A stretch of 64,000 nt of DNA, from the NCBI RefSeq assembly GCF_012641275.1, contig NZ_JABAIA010000002.1, positions 310,001 through 374,000 on the forward strand, written 5' to 3'. The notes below the pieces were generated by a model. The model saw nothing but the letters and a program-made list of their open reading frames with translations. It did no database searches and was not told where the DNA came from. This document shows, one piece after another, positions 9,560-18,592 of this stretch (positions are counted from its first letter, which is position 1; each line of letters opens with the position of its first letter). Position numbers and translations under genes: made by a program. This stretch comes from Chitinophaga varians (lineage in GTDB: Bacteria; Bacteroidota; Bacteroidia; Chitinophagales; Chitinophagaceae).

Positions 9560-10876
9560 ATGAAGAAATCATCAAATAGGCTTACTCTGTTCATTTTTAT
9601 TGCCATGTTGGTGGGCATCAGTACTGGTTATGCGGTTTGGCTGGCCTATACTGTTCCTGCCGATCAGGTCCTGAAACCAGGCGGAGTGGCCATCGGTACA
9701 CAAAGCGATGTTCCCCAGGTATTTGCCGACCGGATTTCTATTCTGACAGATATTTTCCTGCGACTGGTAAAAATGATTATTGCCCCCCTGGTATTTTCCA
9801 CGCTGGTAGTAGGCGTGGCCAAAATGGGCGATATCAAAGCGGTAGGGCGTGTAGGTGGCAAAACCATGCTGTGGTTTATCAGTGCAACCTTTGTATCATT
9901 GTTCCTGGGCCTGGTGCTGGTAAATCTCATGAAGCCCGGCCTGTCTCTCAATCTGCCGCTGCCTGATACGCATGCCGCTACCGGTATTGCCAAGGCGGAT
10001 ATGACGCTGAGAGGTTTTTTCCACCACGTGGTGCCGGACAGTGTGATAGATGCTATGGCCAAAAATGAAATTCTGCAGATCGTGGTGTTTGCAATTTTCT
10101 TTGGTGTGGCCGCTGCGGCGATTGGTGAAAAAGCGCAACCCGTGGTGAAGCTGATGGACAGCGTGGCGCATATCATGCTGAAAGTGACCGGCTTTGTTAT
10201 GAACTTCGCGCCGTTTGCGGTATTTGGCGCAATGGCCGCTATCATAGCCACCAAAGGGCTTTCTGTTCTGCTGGTGTATGGTAAATTTATTATTCAGTTT
10301 TACCTGGGACTGTTTAGCTTATGGCTTGTACTGGCATTGGTAGGATGGCTGATACTCGGCAAACGGGTGTTCCGGTTGCTGGGCGGTATCAAAGATCCGC
10401 TGTTACTGGCCTTTGGCACTGCCAGCAGCGAGGCGGCGTATCCGCGTACCATGGCTGAACTGGAGAGATTTGGCTGCGATAACCGTATTGTAAGTTTTGT
10501 ATTACCCCTGGGCTATTCCTTTAATCTGGATGGCTCTATGATGTATATGACGTTTGCCAGCCTGTTTATTGCACAGGCTTATGGCATGCACCTGGGCATT
10601 GATCAGCAGATCACCATGCTGCTGGTGTTAATGATCACCAGTAAAGGTATTGCCGGCGTACCAAGGGCCTCCCTTGTGGTGATAGCCGGTACCCTGTCCA
10701 TGTTCCATATTCCGGAAGCAGGTTTGTTGCTGCTGCTGGGCGTGGACCATCTGCTGGACATGGGACGTTCTGCTACCAACGTAATTGGTAACGCAATGGC
10801 CACTGCAGTAGTATCTAAATGGGAGAATAAGCTGGGACCGGGCGATGATAGCAATGGGATTTTAGTTAACAAATAG
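9560..10876 (+). CDS. Dicarboxylate/amino acid:cation symporter (DAACS family)
   Basis: 438 aa. It has the GltP/DctA architecture: eight membrane segments and two re-entrant hairpins. The serine-rich hairpin tip FGTASSEAA is at about 285-293 and the NLDGSMMY cation/substrate motif at 322-329. The periplasmic loop after the first segment is long (about residues 28-55). It would import glutamate, aspartate or C4-dicarboxylates with Na+ or H+. The pair of divergent carboxylate/amino acid transporters suggests amino acid feeding, but this is weak inference. Confidence 0.9.
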   Translation: MKKSSNRLTLFIFIAMLVGISTGYAVWLAYTVPADQVLKPGGVAIGTQSDVPQVFADRISILTDIFLRLVKMIIAPLVFSTLVVGVAKMGDIKAVGRVGGKTMLWFISATFVSLFLGLVLVNLMKPGLSLNLPLPDTHAATGIAKADMTLRGFFHHVVPDSVIDAMAKNEILQIVVFAIFFGVAAAAIGEKAQPVVKLMDSVAHIMLKVTGFVMNFAPFAVFGAMAAIIATKGLSVLLVYGKFIIQFYLGLFSLWLVLALVGWLILGKRVFRLLGGIKDPLLLAFGTASSEAAYPRTMAELERFGCDNRIVSFVLPLGYSFNLDGSMMYMTFASLFIAQAYGMHLGIDQQITMLLVLMITSKGIAGVPRASLVVIAGTLSMFHIPEAGLLLLLGVDHLLDMGRSATNVIGNAMATAVVSKWENKLGPGDDSNGILVNK

Positions 10877-10924
10877 ATAACAGTTTTATTCTTATTTTAC
10901 CGATTCTGAACAGAATTTATTAGC

Positions 10925-11611
10925 ATGGACCAGATTTTAGAGTTTTTTAAACACCTCATTAATCCCTCGTGGATTATTGAACACGGTGGCCTGTACCTGT
11001 TACTGGCGATTATTTTTGCGGAGACCGGTTTATTTATTGGCTTTTTTCTCCCCGGCGATTCCTTGCTTTTTGTAGCAGGCATTTACAGTGCAGATCTCTG
11101 CCGGAGCTTCTTCGATATGCCGTTTTTTGTAGTGATGCTGCTGATTGCGCTGGCCGGTGTGCTGGGTAACATGGTAGGCTTCTGGTTTGGTAATAAATCC
11201 GGCCCGTTGTTATTTAAAAAGAAAGATACTTTTTTCTTTAAAAAGAAACACCTGCACCAGGCACATGACTTCTTTGTGAAATACGGTGGCGGCGCTATTT
11301 TCCTGGCCCGTTTCCTTCCCATCATCCGCACTTTTGCCCCTATTGTGGCCGGTATGGTGCAGATGGACAAAAAGAAGTTCATGCTGTTTAATGTGATCGG
11401 TTCCTTCTCGTGGGTATTTTCCATGATGCTGGCCGGCCACTACCTGGACAAATTCTTTCCCAACCTGAAAAATCACCTGGAGCTGATCATACTGGTTATC
11501 ATTGTGATCACTACTTTACCGGTGATCATTAAACTGCTCTCCGGAAAGGTGAAACATCATCCGGACCCGAATCAGTCAGAAGTGACCAACACATCGGACA
11601 CGACTTTATAA
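10925..11611 (+). CDS. DedA-family membrane protein
   Basis: 228 aa with four to five membrane segments. The family signature is clear: an acidic ETGLFIGFFLPGDSLLF segment near 38-54 and FLARFLPIIRTFAPIVAGM near 124-142 with its conserved Arg residues. DedA proteins are linked to polyprenyl-phosphate or phospholipid flipping. It starts 48 bases after the DAACS gene, so the two may be cotranscribed. The C-terminal tail is charged and Ser/Thr rich. Confidence 0.9.
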   Translation: MDQILEFFKHLINPSWIIEHGGLYLLLAIIFAETGLFIGFFLPGDSLLFVAGIYSADLCRSFFDMPFFVVMLLIALAGVLGNMVGFWFGNKSGPLLFKKKDTFFFKKKHLHQAHDFFVKYGGGAIFLARFLPIIRTFAPIVAGMVQMDKKKFMLFNVIGSFSWVFSMMLAGHYLDKFFPNLKNHLELIILVIIVITTLPVIIKLLSGKVKHHPDPNQSEVTNTSDTTL

Positions 11612-11618
11612 GAATTTT

Positions 11619-11650
11619 AAAAAATGGGCTATAATTGGCCCATTTTTTTT
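11619..11650 (+). terminator. Terminator after the DedA gene
   Basis: AAAATGGGC at 11621-11629 pairs with its complement at 11638-11647 and is followed by a run of T. Confidence 0.75.
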
Positions 11651-11688
11651 ATTTTAACCGTTATTTATTTTATCAACCAAAGTTCCAC

Positions 11689-12924
11689 ATGAAAACTGAT
11701 AGCCGCTCAGCTTCTATCTTTAACATTGCCGTGATCGTTGCGTCACTGGGCTATTTTGTAGATATCTATGATCTGCTCCTCTTCACCATTGTACGGGTCC
11801 CCAGCCTGAAAGAACTGGGATTGCCGCAAAACGAAATTGATGCCGGCGCCGGCCTGCTGCTCATTAATATTCAGATGCTGGGCCTGTTGATAGGCGGCAT
11901 TGTATGGGGCATCATCGGCGATAAAAAAGGACGTCTAAGTGTATTGTTCGGTTCCATCCTCATTTATTCTGTAGCAAATATTGCCAATGGTTTTGTGCAT
12001 AGTATCAACGGATATGTTTTATGGCGTTTTGTGGCAGGCTTTGGATTGGCGGGGGAGCTGGGCGCAGGCATTACACTGGTATCGGAGATACTGCCGAAAG
12101 AAAAGCGCGGTTATGGTACCATGATTGTGGCCACTGTTGGGGTTTCCGGGGCGGTAGCCGCCAATCTGATTGCTAAACTGGTAGGTGACTGGCGCATCTG
12201 TTATTTTATAGGAGGTGGTCTGGGCCTATGTTTGTTGATATTGCGGGTGAGTGTGATGGAGTCCCATATGTTTAATGCCGTGCGTACTTCCACTACGGCC
12301 AGGGGCAGTTTTCATGCGTTATTCACCAGCCGGGAGCGGTTTCTCAAATATTTGAAATGTATTCTGTTAGGAGCGCCTACCTGGTTTGTGGTAGGTATCC
12401 TGATTGCTTTCTCCAATAAGTTTGCGAAGGAAATGAATGTGATGGGCGCTATCAGTCCGGGAGATGCTGTGGCTTTCTGTTATGCAGGGCTTACGTTAGG
12501 TGATTTTTCATCGGGTTTGATCAGCCAGTTATGGAGAAGCCGGCGTAAGGTAATGTTGGTGTTCCTGTTGCTGACAGGTGCTATGGTGGCGGTATACCTG
12601 AATATGTTCGGGGCTGCTACCTGGGTGTTTTATACGGTTTGTTTTATTCTTGGTTTCAGTGTTGGTTTCTGGGCCATTTTTGTCACTATTGCCGCCGAAA
12701 GTTTTGGCACCAACCTGCGGGCCACCGTGGCTACCACGGTGCCTAATTTTGCCCGTGGCATGTTACCGTTGATATCCCTGTTGTTTGTGCAGGTGCAGCA
12801 TTATTTTACCTTTCTGCAAAGCGGTGCTATCGTAGCCGTGGTATGTATTGGTATAGCGATGATAGCGGCCTGGAATATTGAAGAAACTTTTGGAAAAGAC
12901 CTGAATTACCTGGAAGAAATTTAG
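11689..12924 (+). CDS. MFS transporter
   Basis: 411 aa from the ATG at 11689 (the frame is open 18 codons earlier without family likeness). About 12 membrane helices are visible. The loop between helices 2 and 3 reads GIIGDKKGRLSVLFGS, the MFS signature with the conserved Asp and Arg/Lys pattern. It resembles the sugar/aromatic-acid:H+ symporter group. Its stop codon overlaps by four bases the stop of the convergent MarR gene, which may regulate it; that link is inferred from position only. Confidence 0.85.
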   Translation: MKTDSRSASIFNIAVIVASLGYFVDIYDLLLFTIVRVPSLKELGLPQNEIDAGAGLLLINIQMLGLLIGGIVWGIIGDKKGRLSVLFGSILIYSVANIANGFVHSINGYVLWRFVAGFGLAGELGAGITLVSEILPKEKRGYGTMIVATVGVSGAVAANLIAKLVGDWRICYFIGGGLGLCLLILRVSVMESHMFNAVRTSTTARGSFHALFTSRERFLKYLKCILLGAPTWFVVGILIAFSNKFAKEMNVMGAISPGDAVAFCYAGLTLGDFSSGLISQLWRSRRKVMLVFLLLTGAMVAVYLNMFGAATWVFYTVCFILGFSVGFWAIFVTIAAESFGTNLRATVATTVPNFARGMLPLISLLFVQVQHYFTFLQSGAIVAVVCIGIAMIAAWNIEETFGKDLNYLEEI

Positions 12925-13382
12925 TGATAGGCTTCCAGCATTTTGTCCAGCAGTTTATTGAGCTGGCTGAGTTCTTTTTCGTTCAGCGCCTTGAAGGTGT
13001 CATTGAGATGATTGAGTTCTGTATCAATGGCGTTGAGCAGTTCCAGACCTTTGACAGTGATTTTTACGTCTACTGCTCTTCTGTCCAGTTCACAACTTTT
13101 ACGTTCCACCAGGTCTGCTTTACGCAGTCTTTCCACGAGACGTGACACGTCGCTCATTTTGTCGAGCATACGGTCTTTCAGCACGTTGATACTGGCTGCT
13201 TTAGGGTGCTGTCCGCGAAGGATGCGCAGTATGTTGTACTGCTGCATGGTGATGTCGTAACGTTTGAAAAACTGCTGATGGCGGGAGGTGATCCAGTTGC
13301 CGATAAAGATGAGGCTCACCAGTCCCCGTTGATATTCGTCTCCGAAATTTTTTTGTGTAATTAGTTTTTCAAGATTTGACAT
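12921..13382 (-). CDS. MarR-family transcriptional regulator
   Basis: 153 aa. The winged helix-turn-helix spans about 40-105 (QYNILRILRGQHPKAASINV ... MSDVSRLVERLRKADLVERK). The wing and the long dimerisation helices at both ends fit the MarR family. The ligand is unknown. The gene ends tail-to-tail with the MFS transporter and shares four bases with it. A TAATTTTG box at 13464-13471 lies upstream. Confidence 0.88.
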   Translation of the reverse strand: MSNLEKLITQKNFGDEYQRGLVSLIFIGNWITSRHQQFFKRYDITMQQYNILRILRGQHPKAASINVLKDRMLDKMSDVSRLVERLRKADLVERKSCELDRRAVDVKITVKGLELLNAIDTELNHLNDTFKALNEKELSQLNKLLDKMLEAYH

Positions 13383-13463
13383 ACGCTGTTGCTATGAGTT
13401 AGCGAAATGGTGCCCGTTCGATTTAGAAGTATTTCATTTATACCATTTTATGCAGGCGTTGAT

Positions 13464-13471
13464 CAAAATTA
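13464..13471 (-). promoter_or_regulatory. -7 box of the MarR gene
   Basis: TAATTTTG on the minus strand, about 80 bases before the ATG. No convincing -33 element was found. Confidence 0.4.
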
Positions 13472-13555
13472 CGAATCTTTTTTAACACTAGTTAACATTC
13501 GCTGCGGGGTTGTTGCCGGTATTTTTCCCGGTGGATGAAGCGGGGAGGTTATATA

Positions 13556-13611
13556 AATAACAACGGATTACAGCAGCGAAAAAATTTCGGTTGCTGTAAT
13601 CCGTTATTTTG
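13556..13611 (-). terminator. Terminator of mdh
   Basis: A perfect 14-bp stem (13562-13575 with 13592-13605) ends in TTATTT on the minus strand, directly after the mdh stop codon. Confidence 0.7.
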
Positions 13612-13623
13612 TTTGGATACAGG

Positions 13624-14565
13624 TTAAGCAGTAGCAGACTGCATTTTGTCCAGAACGTCCATTACTTCTTTCACGTGTTGGGCGGAAGTATTGAGCAGTG
13701 CTTTTTCGTCGGCATTGAGTTGCAGTTCCAGTATTTTTTCGATACCGTTTTTACCCAGTACCACAGGAACGCCCAGGTAGATGTCTTTCAGGCCGTATTC
13801 GCCGGTGAGCCATGCACAAACGGGGAAGATGCGTTTTTCATCTTTCACGATGGCTTCCACCATTTGGGCTGCTGCAGCACCGGGAGCGTACCAGGCAGAG
13901 GTGCCAAGGAGGTTTACTATTTCGCCACCGCCTACTTTGGTGCGTTGGATGATAGCATCAAGCTTATCGGCAGCTACCAGTTCTGTTACCGGAATACCGC
14001 TTACGGTCGTATAACGGGGGAGGGGCACCATGGTATCGCCGTGGCCGCCCATCAGGATGGCCTGAATATCTTTAGGGGAACATCCGATCTCATCTGCCAG
14101 GAAAGCGCGGTAGCGGGCGGTATCAAGGATGCCGGCCATGCCGAATACTTTGGAGCTGCTTTTTTTAGCCGTGAGGTACGCGCAATAGGTCATTACGTCC
14201 AGCGGGTTGCTGACAACGATGATAATGGCGTCTGGTGAGTGTTTGGTAATATTTTCAGTGACTGATTTAACGATGTTGGCGTTGGTGGAAATCAAGTCGT
14301 CGCGGCTCATGCCGGGTTTGCGGGGGAGACCGGAGGTGATGACTACCACATCGCTGTTGGCAGTTTTGGCGTAATCGTTGGTAACGCCGGTCACCTTGGT
14401 ACTGTAATAATCAATGGGAGCCTGCTGCCATGTGTCCAGGGCCTTTCCTTCAGCTGTTCCTTCCTTAATATCCAGTAAAACCACTTCCTGCAGAAAATCT
14501 CTATGGGCCAGCACATTGGCGCAGGTTGCGCCCACATTCCCAGCTCCTACTACTGTAACTTTCAT
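13624..14565 (-). CDS. mdh: Malate dehydrogenase
   Basis: 313 aa, the LDH-like type of malate dehydrogenase common in Bacteroidota. The NAD-binding motif GAGNVG is at 7-12. The substrate loop has LPRKPGMSRDDL with Arg residues typical of MDH rather than Gln of LDH. The catalytic His175 sits in GGHGDTMVPL. It interconverts malate and oxaloacetate in the TCA cycle. A TACATTTG box at 14606-14613 lies 41 bases upstream. Confidence 0.95.
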   Translation of the reverse strand: MKVTVVGAGNVGATCANVLAHRDFLQEVVLLDIKEGTAEGKALDTWQQAPIDYYSTKVTGVTNDYAKTANSDVVVITSGLPRKPGMSRDDLISTNANIVKSVTENITKHSPDAIIIVVSNPLDVMTYCAYLTAKKSSSKVFGMAGILDTARYRAFLADEIGCSPKDIQAILMGGHGDTMVPLPRYTTVSGIPVTELVAADKLDAIIQRTKVGGGEIVNLLGTSAWYAPGAAAAQMVEAIVKDEKRIFPVCAWLTGEYGLKDIYLGVPVVLGKNGIEKILELQLNADEKALLNTSAQHVKEVMDVLDKMQSATA

Positions 14566-14605
14566 TTTGTCGATAGCTTTAAAAGTGAAGAATGATTATA
14601 ATAAA

Positions 14606-14613
14606 CAAATGTA
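14606..14613 (-). promoter_or_regulatory. -7 box of mdh
   Basis: TACATTTG on the minus strand; it predicts a leader of about 35 bases. Confidence 0.5.
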
Positions 14614-14643
14614 ATGATTCGGAACCAGATCCGGCCGCCGTAC

Positions 14644-15159
14644 TTATTGCCATTTCAGCGGGCGACTGGCCAGGTAATGTACCAGTGAATCCAGTTTAAC
14701 GGTGCCCTCAAATCCTTTGATGAACTGCTGTTTTTTATCGTACAGATAAAGTCCCGGGAAATAGTGCAGGTCGTAGAAATACATGATCTGGCGGGTAGGT
14801 TCGCTGGCCATCACAATATTGGGGTATTTCTGGATATTATAGTGGTCATAATATTCCTTCATCTGTTCTACTTTAAAGGGCGTTACCATCAGAATCTGCA
14901 CATTTTTGAATTTGTCAATGTTTTTCAGCACTTCTTCCGTCAGGTGTTTACAGTGGTCACAATCCACGCTAAAAACAAAAACCATGGTTTTTTCGTTTTT
15001 GCGGAGGTCGTTCTTGGTGATGGTATGGCCGTCGGGGAGTGTCAGCGGGAATGCCGGAACAACGGGATACTGTAAATAAGCCGGTTTGGATGGGGTGGTA
15101 CTTTGAGCCTTCAGGAACATTGGTACACAACACAATACAAATAAGAAAAACTGACGCAT
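14644..15159 (-). CDS. Exported thioredoxin-like protein
   Basis: 171 aa. A signal peptide covers about 1-19 (MRQFFLFVLCCVPMFLKAQ). A thioredoxin-fold domain follows with the redox pair Cys67-Asp-His-Cys70 in FVFSVDCDHCKH and a cis-Pro region near FPGLYLYD. It resembles TlpA/redoxin-like periplasmic proteins. A disulfide reduction or exchange role is likely from the motif; the partner is unknown. It lies upstream of mdh with 78 bases between, and mdh has its own promoter box. Confidence 0.8.
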   Translation of the reverse strand: MRQFFLFVLCCVPMFLKAQSTTPSKPAYLQYPVVPAFPLTLPDGHTITKNDLRKNEKTMVFVFSVDCDHCKHLTEEVLKNIDKFKNVQILMVTPFKVEQMKEYYDHYNIQKYPNIVMASEPTRQIMYFYDLHYFPGLYLYDKKQQFIKGFEGTVKLDSLVHYLASRPLKWQ

Positions 15160-15300
15160 ACTACTGTGAATTTGCTTTATTTAAAATTCAATTTAGCCCT
15201 TTAATGTCATTTATTGGAGAAAAAAGACGAAAATTGGGTCGAAAAGAGACTAATCTGCCTAATTTTAGGAATTTAGTGTTCGTTCATATGCAAAAATTTC

Positions 15301-15308
15301 TACTTTTG
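15301..15308 (+). promoter_or_regulatory. -7 box of efp
   Basis: TACTTTTG, 41 bases before the efp ATG. No clear TTG was seen at -33. Confidence 0.5.
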
Positions 15309-15349
15309 CAATCCGTATAAATTTTTAACTTAAAATCAGTAACCTATTT

Positions 15350-15916
15350 ATGGCTACCACCGCAGATATCAGAACAGGATTAATCATCAAGCTGGATAAC
15401 AGTTTGTATTCTGTTGTAGAGTTTGGTCAAAACAAAACCGCCCGTGCTGCAGCAAAAGTTTGGGCTAAATTGAAGGGCGTTGACAATAGCCGTTCTATAG
15501 AGCACACCTGGAACTCCGGAGACACCATTTTCCCGGTTCGTATCGAGAAAAAGGCGTTTCAGTTTTTATATAAGGATGACACCGGTTACAACTTCATGGA
15601 CAATGAAACTTTTGAGCAGATTGCCATGGCTGAACAAACCATCGATGCTCCTCAGTTCCTGAAAGAAGGCCAGGAAGTAATGGTTCAGATCAATACTGAA
15701 ACTGAACAGTACATGGCGGTGGAACTGCCTGACAAAATTGTTATGCAGGTTACTTATTCTGAACCAGGCGTAAAGGGTGATACTGCTACCCGCACCCTGA
15801 AGCCTGCTACTGTAGAAACCGGTGCTACCGTGATGGTGCCGCTGTTTGTGGAAGAAGGCGAACTGATCCGTGTGAATGCAAAAACCGGCGAATACATCGA
15901 GAGAGTAAAGGGTTAA
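15350..15916 (+). CDS. efp: Elongation factor P with a variant loop
   Basis: 188 aa with all three EF-P domains. The C-terminal signature YSEPGVKGDTATRTLKPATV is canonical. EF-P rescues ribosomes stalled at proline runs. The oddity is domain I. The usual PGKG/PGRG tip that carries the modified Lys or Arg is replaced by GQNKTARAAAKVWAKLKG (26-43), and the loop is about three residues longer than in Bacteroides-type EF-P. Lys29 is the most likely tip residue. This may be a lineage trait of Chitinophaga relatives. The gene lies at the head of an efp-accB-accC cluster, as in many bacteria. Confidence 0.95.
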   Translation: MATTADIRTGLIIKLDNSLYSVVEFGQNKTARAAAKVWAKLKGVDNSRSIEHTWNSGDTIFPVRIEKKAFQFLYKDDTGYNFMDNETFEQIAMAEQTIDAPQFLKEGQEVMVQINTETEQYMAVELPDKIVMQVTYSEPGVKGDTATRTLKPATVETGATVMVPLFVEEGELIRVNAKTGEYIERVKG

Positions 15917-16024
15917 TTCATTTACTGAAATTATTTATTTGGCTACCGGGCTGCCTCAGGGCGGCCCCGGTTGTCCGGTAAAGGACCATATACGTTCATA
16001 AATTATAAACCAAAAACTGTCTAC

Positions 16025-16513
16025 ATGGACTTTAAACAGATTCAGGAACTGGTAAAAATGATCAACAAATCAAATATCAGTGAACTGAGCATTGAGCAGG
16101 ACAAGTTCAAGATTACAATAAAACAGAAAGACAACGAAGTACAACAGGTAATCGCTGTTCCTGCGGCCGCAGCGCCGATTCAGACGGTAGCAGCAGTAGC
16201 TCCGGCCGCCGCCCCGGTACAGGCAGCAGCAACTTCTGCACCGGCCGCCGCTCCAGCTGCACCGAAAGCAGACAACCTGATTACTATCAAATCTCCTATG
16301 ATCGGTACCTTCTACCGTTCAGCAGGACCTGATAAAGCTCCTTTCATCAATGTCGGTGATGAAATTGCTGCCGGCAAGGTGGTATGCATCATTGAAGCGA
16401 TGAAGTTGTTCAACGAAATCGAAAGTGAAGTGAGCGGTAAGATCGTCAAAGTACTTGTTGACGACGCCACTCCGGTAGAATACGATCAACCTTTGTTTTT
16501 AGTAGAACCGTAA
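16025..16513 (+). CDS. accB: Biotin carboxyl carrier protein of acetyl-CoA carboxylase
   Basis: 162 aa from the ATG at 16025; the frame is open 18 codons upstream, but [16 protein letters not shown] is the normal AccB start. An Ala/Pro linker spans about 42-80. The biotinyl domain follows with biotin-accepting Lys127 in [12 protein letters not shown]. It carries CO2 from AccC to the carboxyltransferase for fatty acid synthesis. It sits 108 bases after efp; that gap holds an imperfect GC-rich hairpin (about 15944-15970). Confidence 0.95.
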   Translation: MDFKQIQELVKMINKSNISELSIEQDKFKITIKQKDNEVQQVIAVPAAAAPIQTVAAVAPAAAPVQAAATSAPAAAPAAPKADNLITIKSPMIGTFYRSAGPDKAPFINVGDEIAAGKVVCIIEAMKLFNEIESEVSGKIVKVLVDDATPVEYDQPLFLVEP

Positions 16514-16516
16514 TAA

Positions 16517-16600
16517 CAGCCATTAGCGCTTAGCAGTTAGCCTTTAGCCTCTGACAGATTTTTGTAGGGTTAAAGGCTAACTACTGAGAACTAATGGCTG
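16517..16600. repeat. Long imperfect palindrome between accB and accC
   Basis: Arms 16517-16549 and 16567-16600 pair with two perfect blocks (10 and 12 bases) and a poorly paired stretch between them. The left arm contains TTAGC four times. It lies just inside the accB-accC spacer with no T run, so it looks like an intercistronic stem-loop or repeat rather than a terminator. Confidence 0.7.
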
Positions 16601-16640
16601 AATTGCTACTTAGCTATTATATCAACTTATAAGGAAAACA

Positions 16641-17978
<1,338 letters not shown>

Positions 17979-17996
17979 GAAAGTGCACTGTATTGG

Positions 17997-18026
17997 AAAA
18001 GCTCCGGAGATGTCTCCGGAGCTTTT
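17997..18026. terminator. Terminator after accC
   Basis: A perfect 14-bp stem (AAAAGCTCCGGAGA and its complement) with a two-base gap and T-rich ends on both strands. Confidence 0.85.
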
Positions 18027-18040
18027 CTGTTTTAAGATGG

Positions 18041-18562
18041 TTATTGATACCGGATAAAGGTATGCTGGAACGGGATACCTAATATTAAAGCCGGCGCAGA
18101 CAGCTCCGTAGGCAGGCCGGCGTTGTTGTAACTGCTTATGCTGCCGCTATTGTTACGGCTGTAGTTCCTGTCGATGAACTGCCACAACGGATGCAGGCGA
18201 TGGAAATTGGTTTTGTTGTCATATGTTGGATAGGTGACGGTAGTATCACTGGGGATACCCATGGAAGTGATTTCTTCCAGGATGCTTTGGATTTTCCAGG
18301 CGTTACCGCTGCTGTTGTAGGAGTAGTCAACAGTAGTGCGGAAGATGGGCGGGTGTAGTGTCAGATCTGTCGTCACAGCACGAACGATGCGGTTAAGGCT
18401 GTCGTACTGATAGGTAGTGCTGCGGAGTTGTTGGCCGCTGATGCTGACAGGAGTAGTGGTCGTATCAAACGTACCGAAGGCAAATGTGGTGTCCCGGATA
18501 ATGTGGCCGGTAGCGTACAGAGAAATTGTGGAAAAAACAAAGCCCCGGATAAAAATCCGGGG
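18041..18562 (-). pseudogene. 5'-truncated YD-repeat-like exported protein remnant
   Basis: A reading frame of about 173 codons is open from a TAG at 18563-18565 to the stop at 18041, but it has no plausible start near its 5' end; the first GTG is at 18376. Its translation contains YQYDSLNRIV (about 18415-18384) and YSYNSSGNAW, followed by TYDNKTNFHRL and FIDRNYSRNN. This pattern is the C-terminal half of the Bacteroidota lipoproteins with YD-like/DUF4595-like repeats. No signal peptide or lipobox remains. The 5' edge runs into the glnN terminator. It is most likely a decayed gene. Family naming is from pattern memory only. Confidence 0.6.
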
Positions 18563-18564
18563 CT
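18541..18564 (-). terminator. Terminator of glnN
   Basis: AGCCCCGGAT at 18541-18550 pairs with its complement at 18555-18564 and is followed on the minus strand by TTTGTTTTTT. Confidence 0.8.
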
Positions 18565-18592
18565 AATCATACACCAAAACAATCTTACGGTT

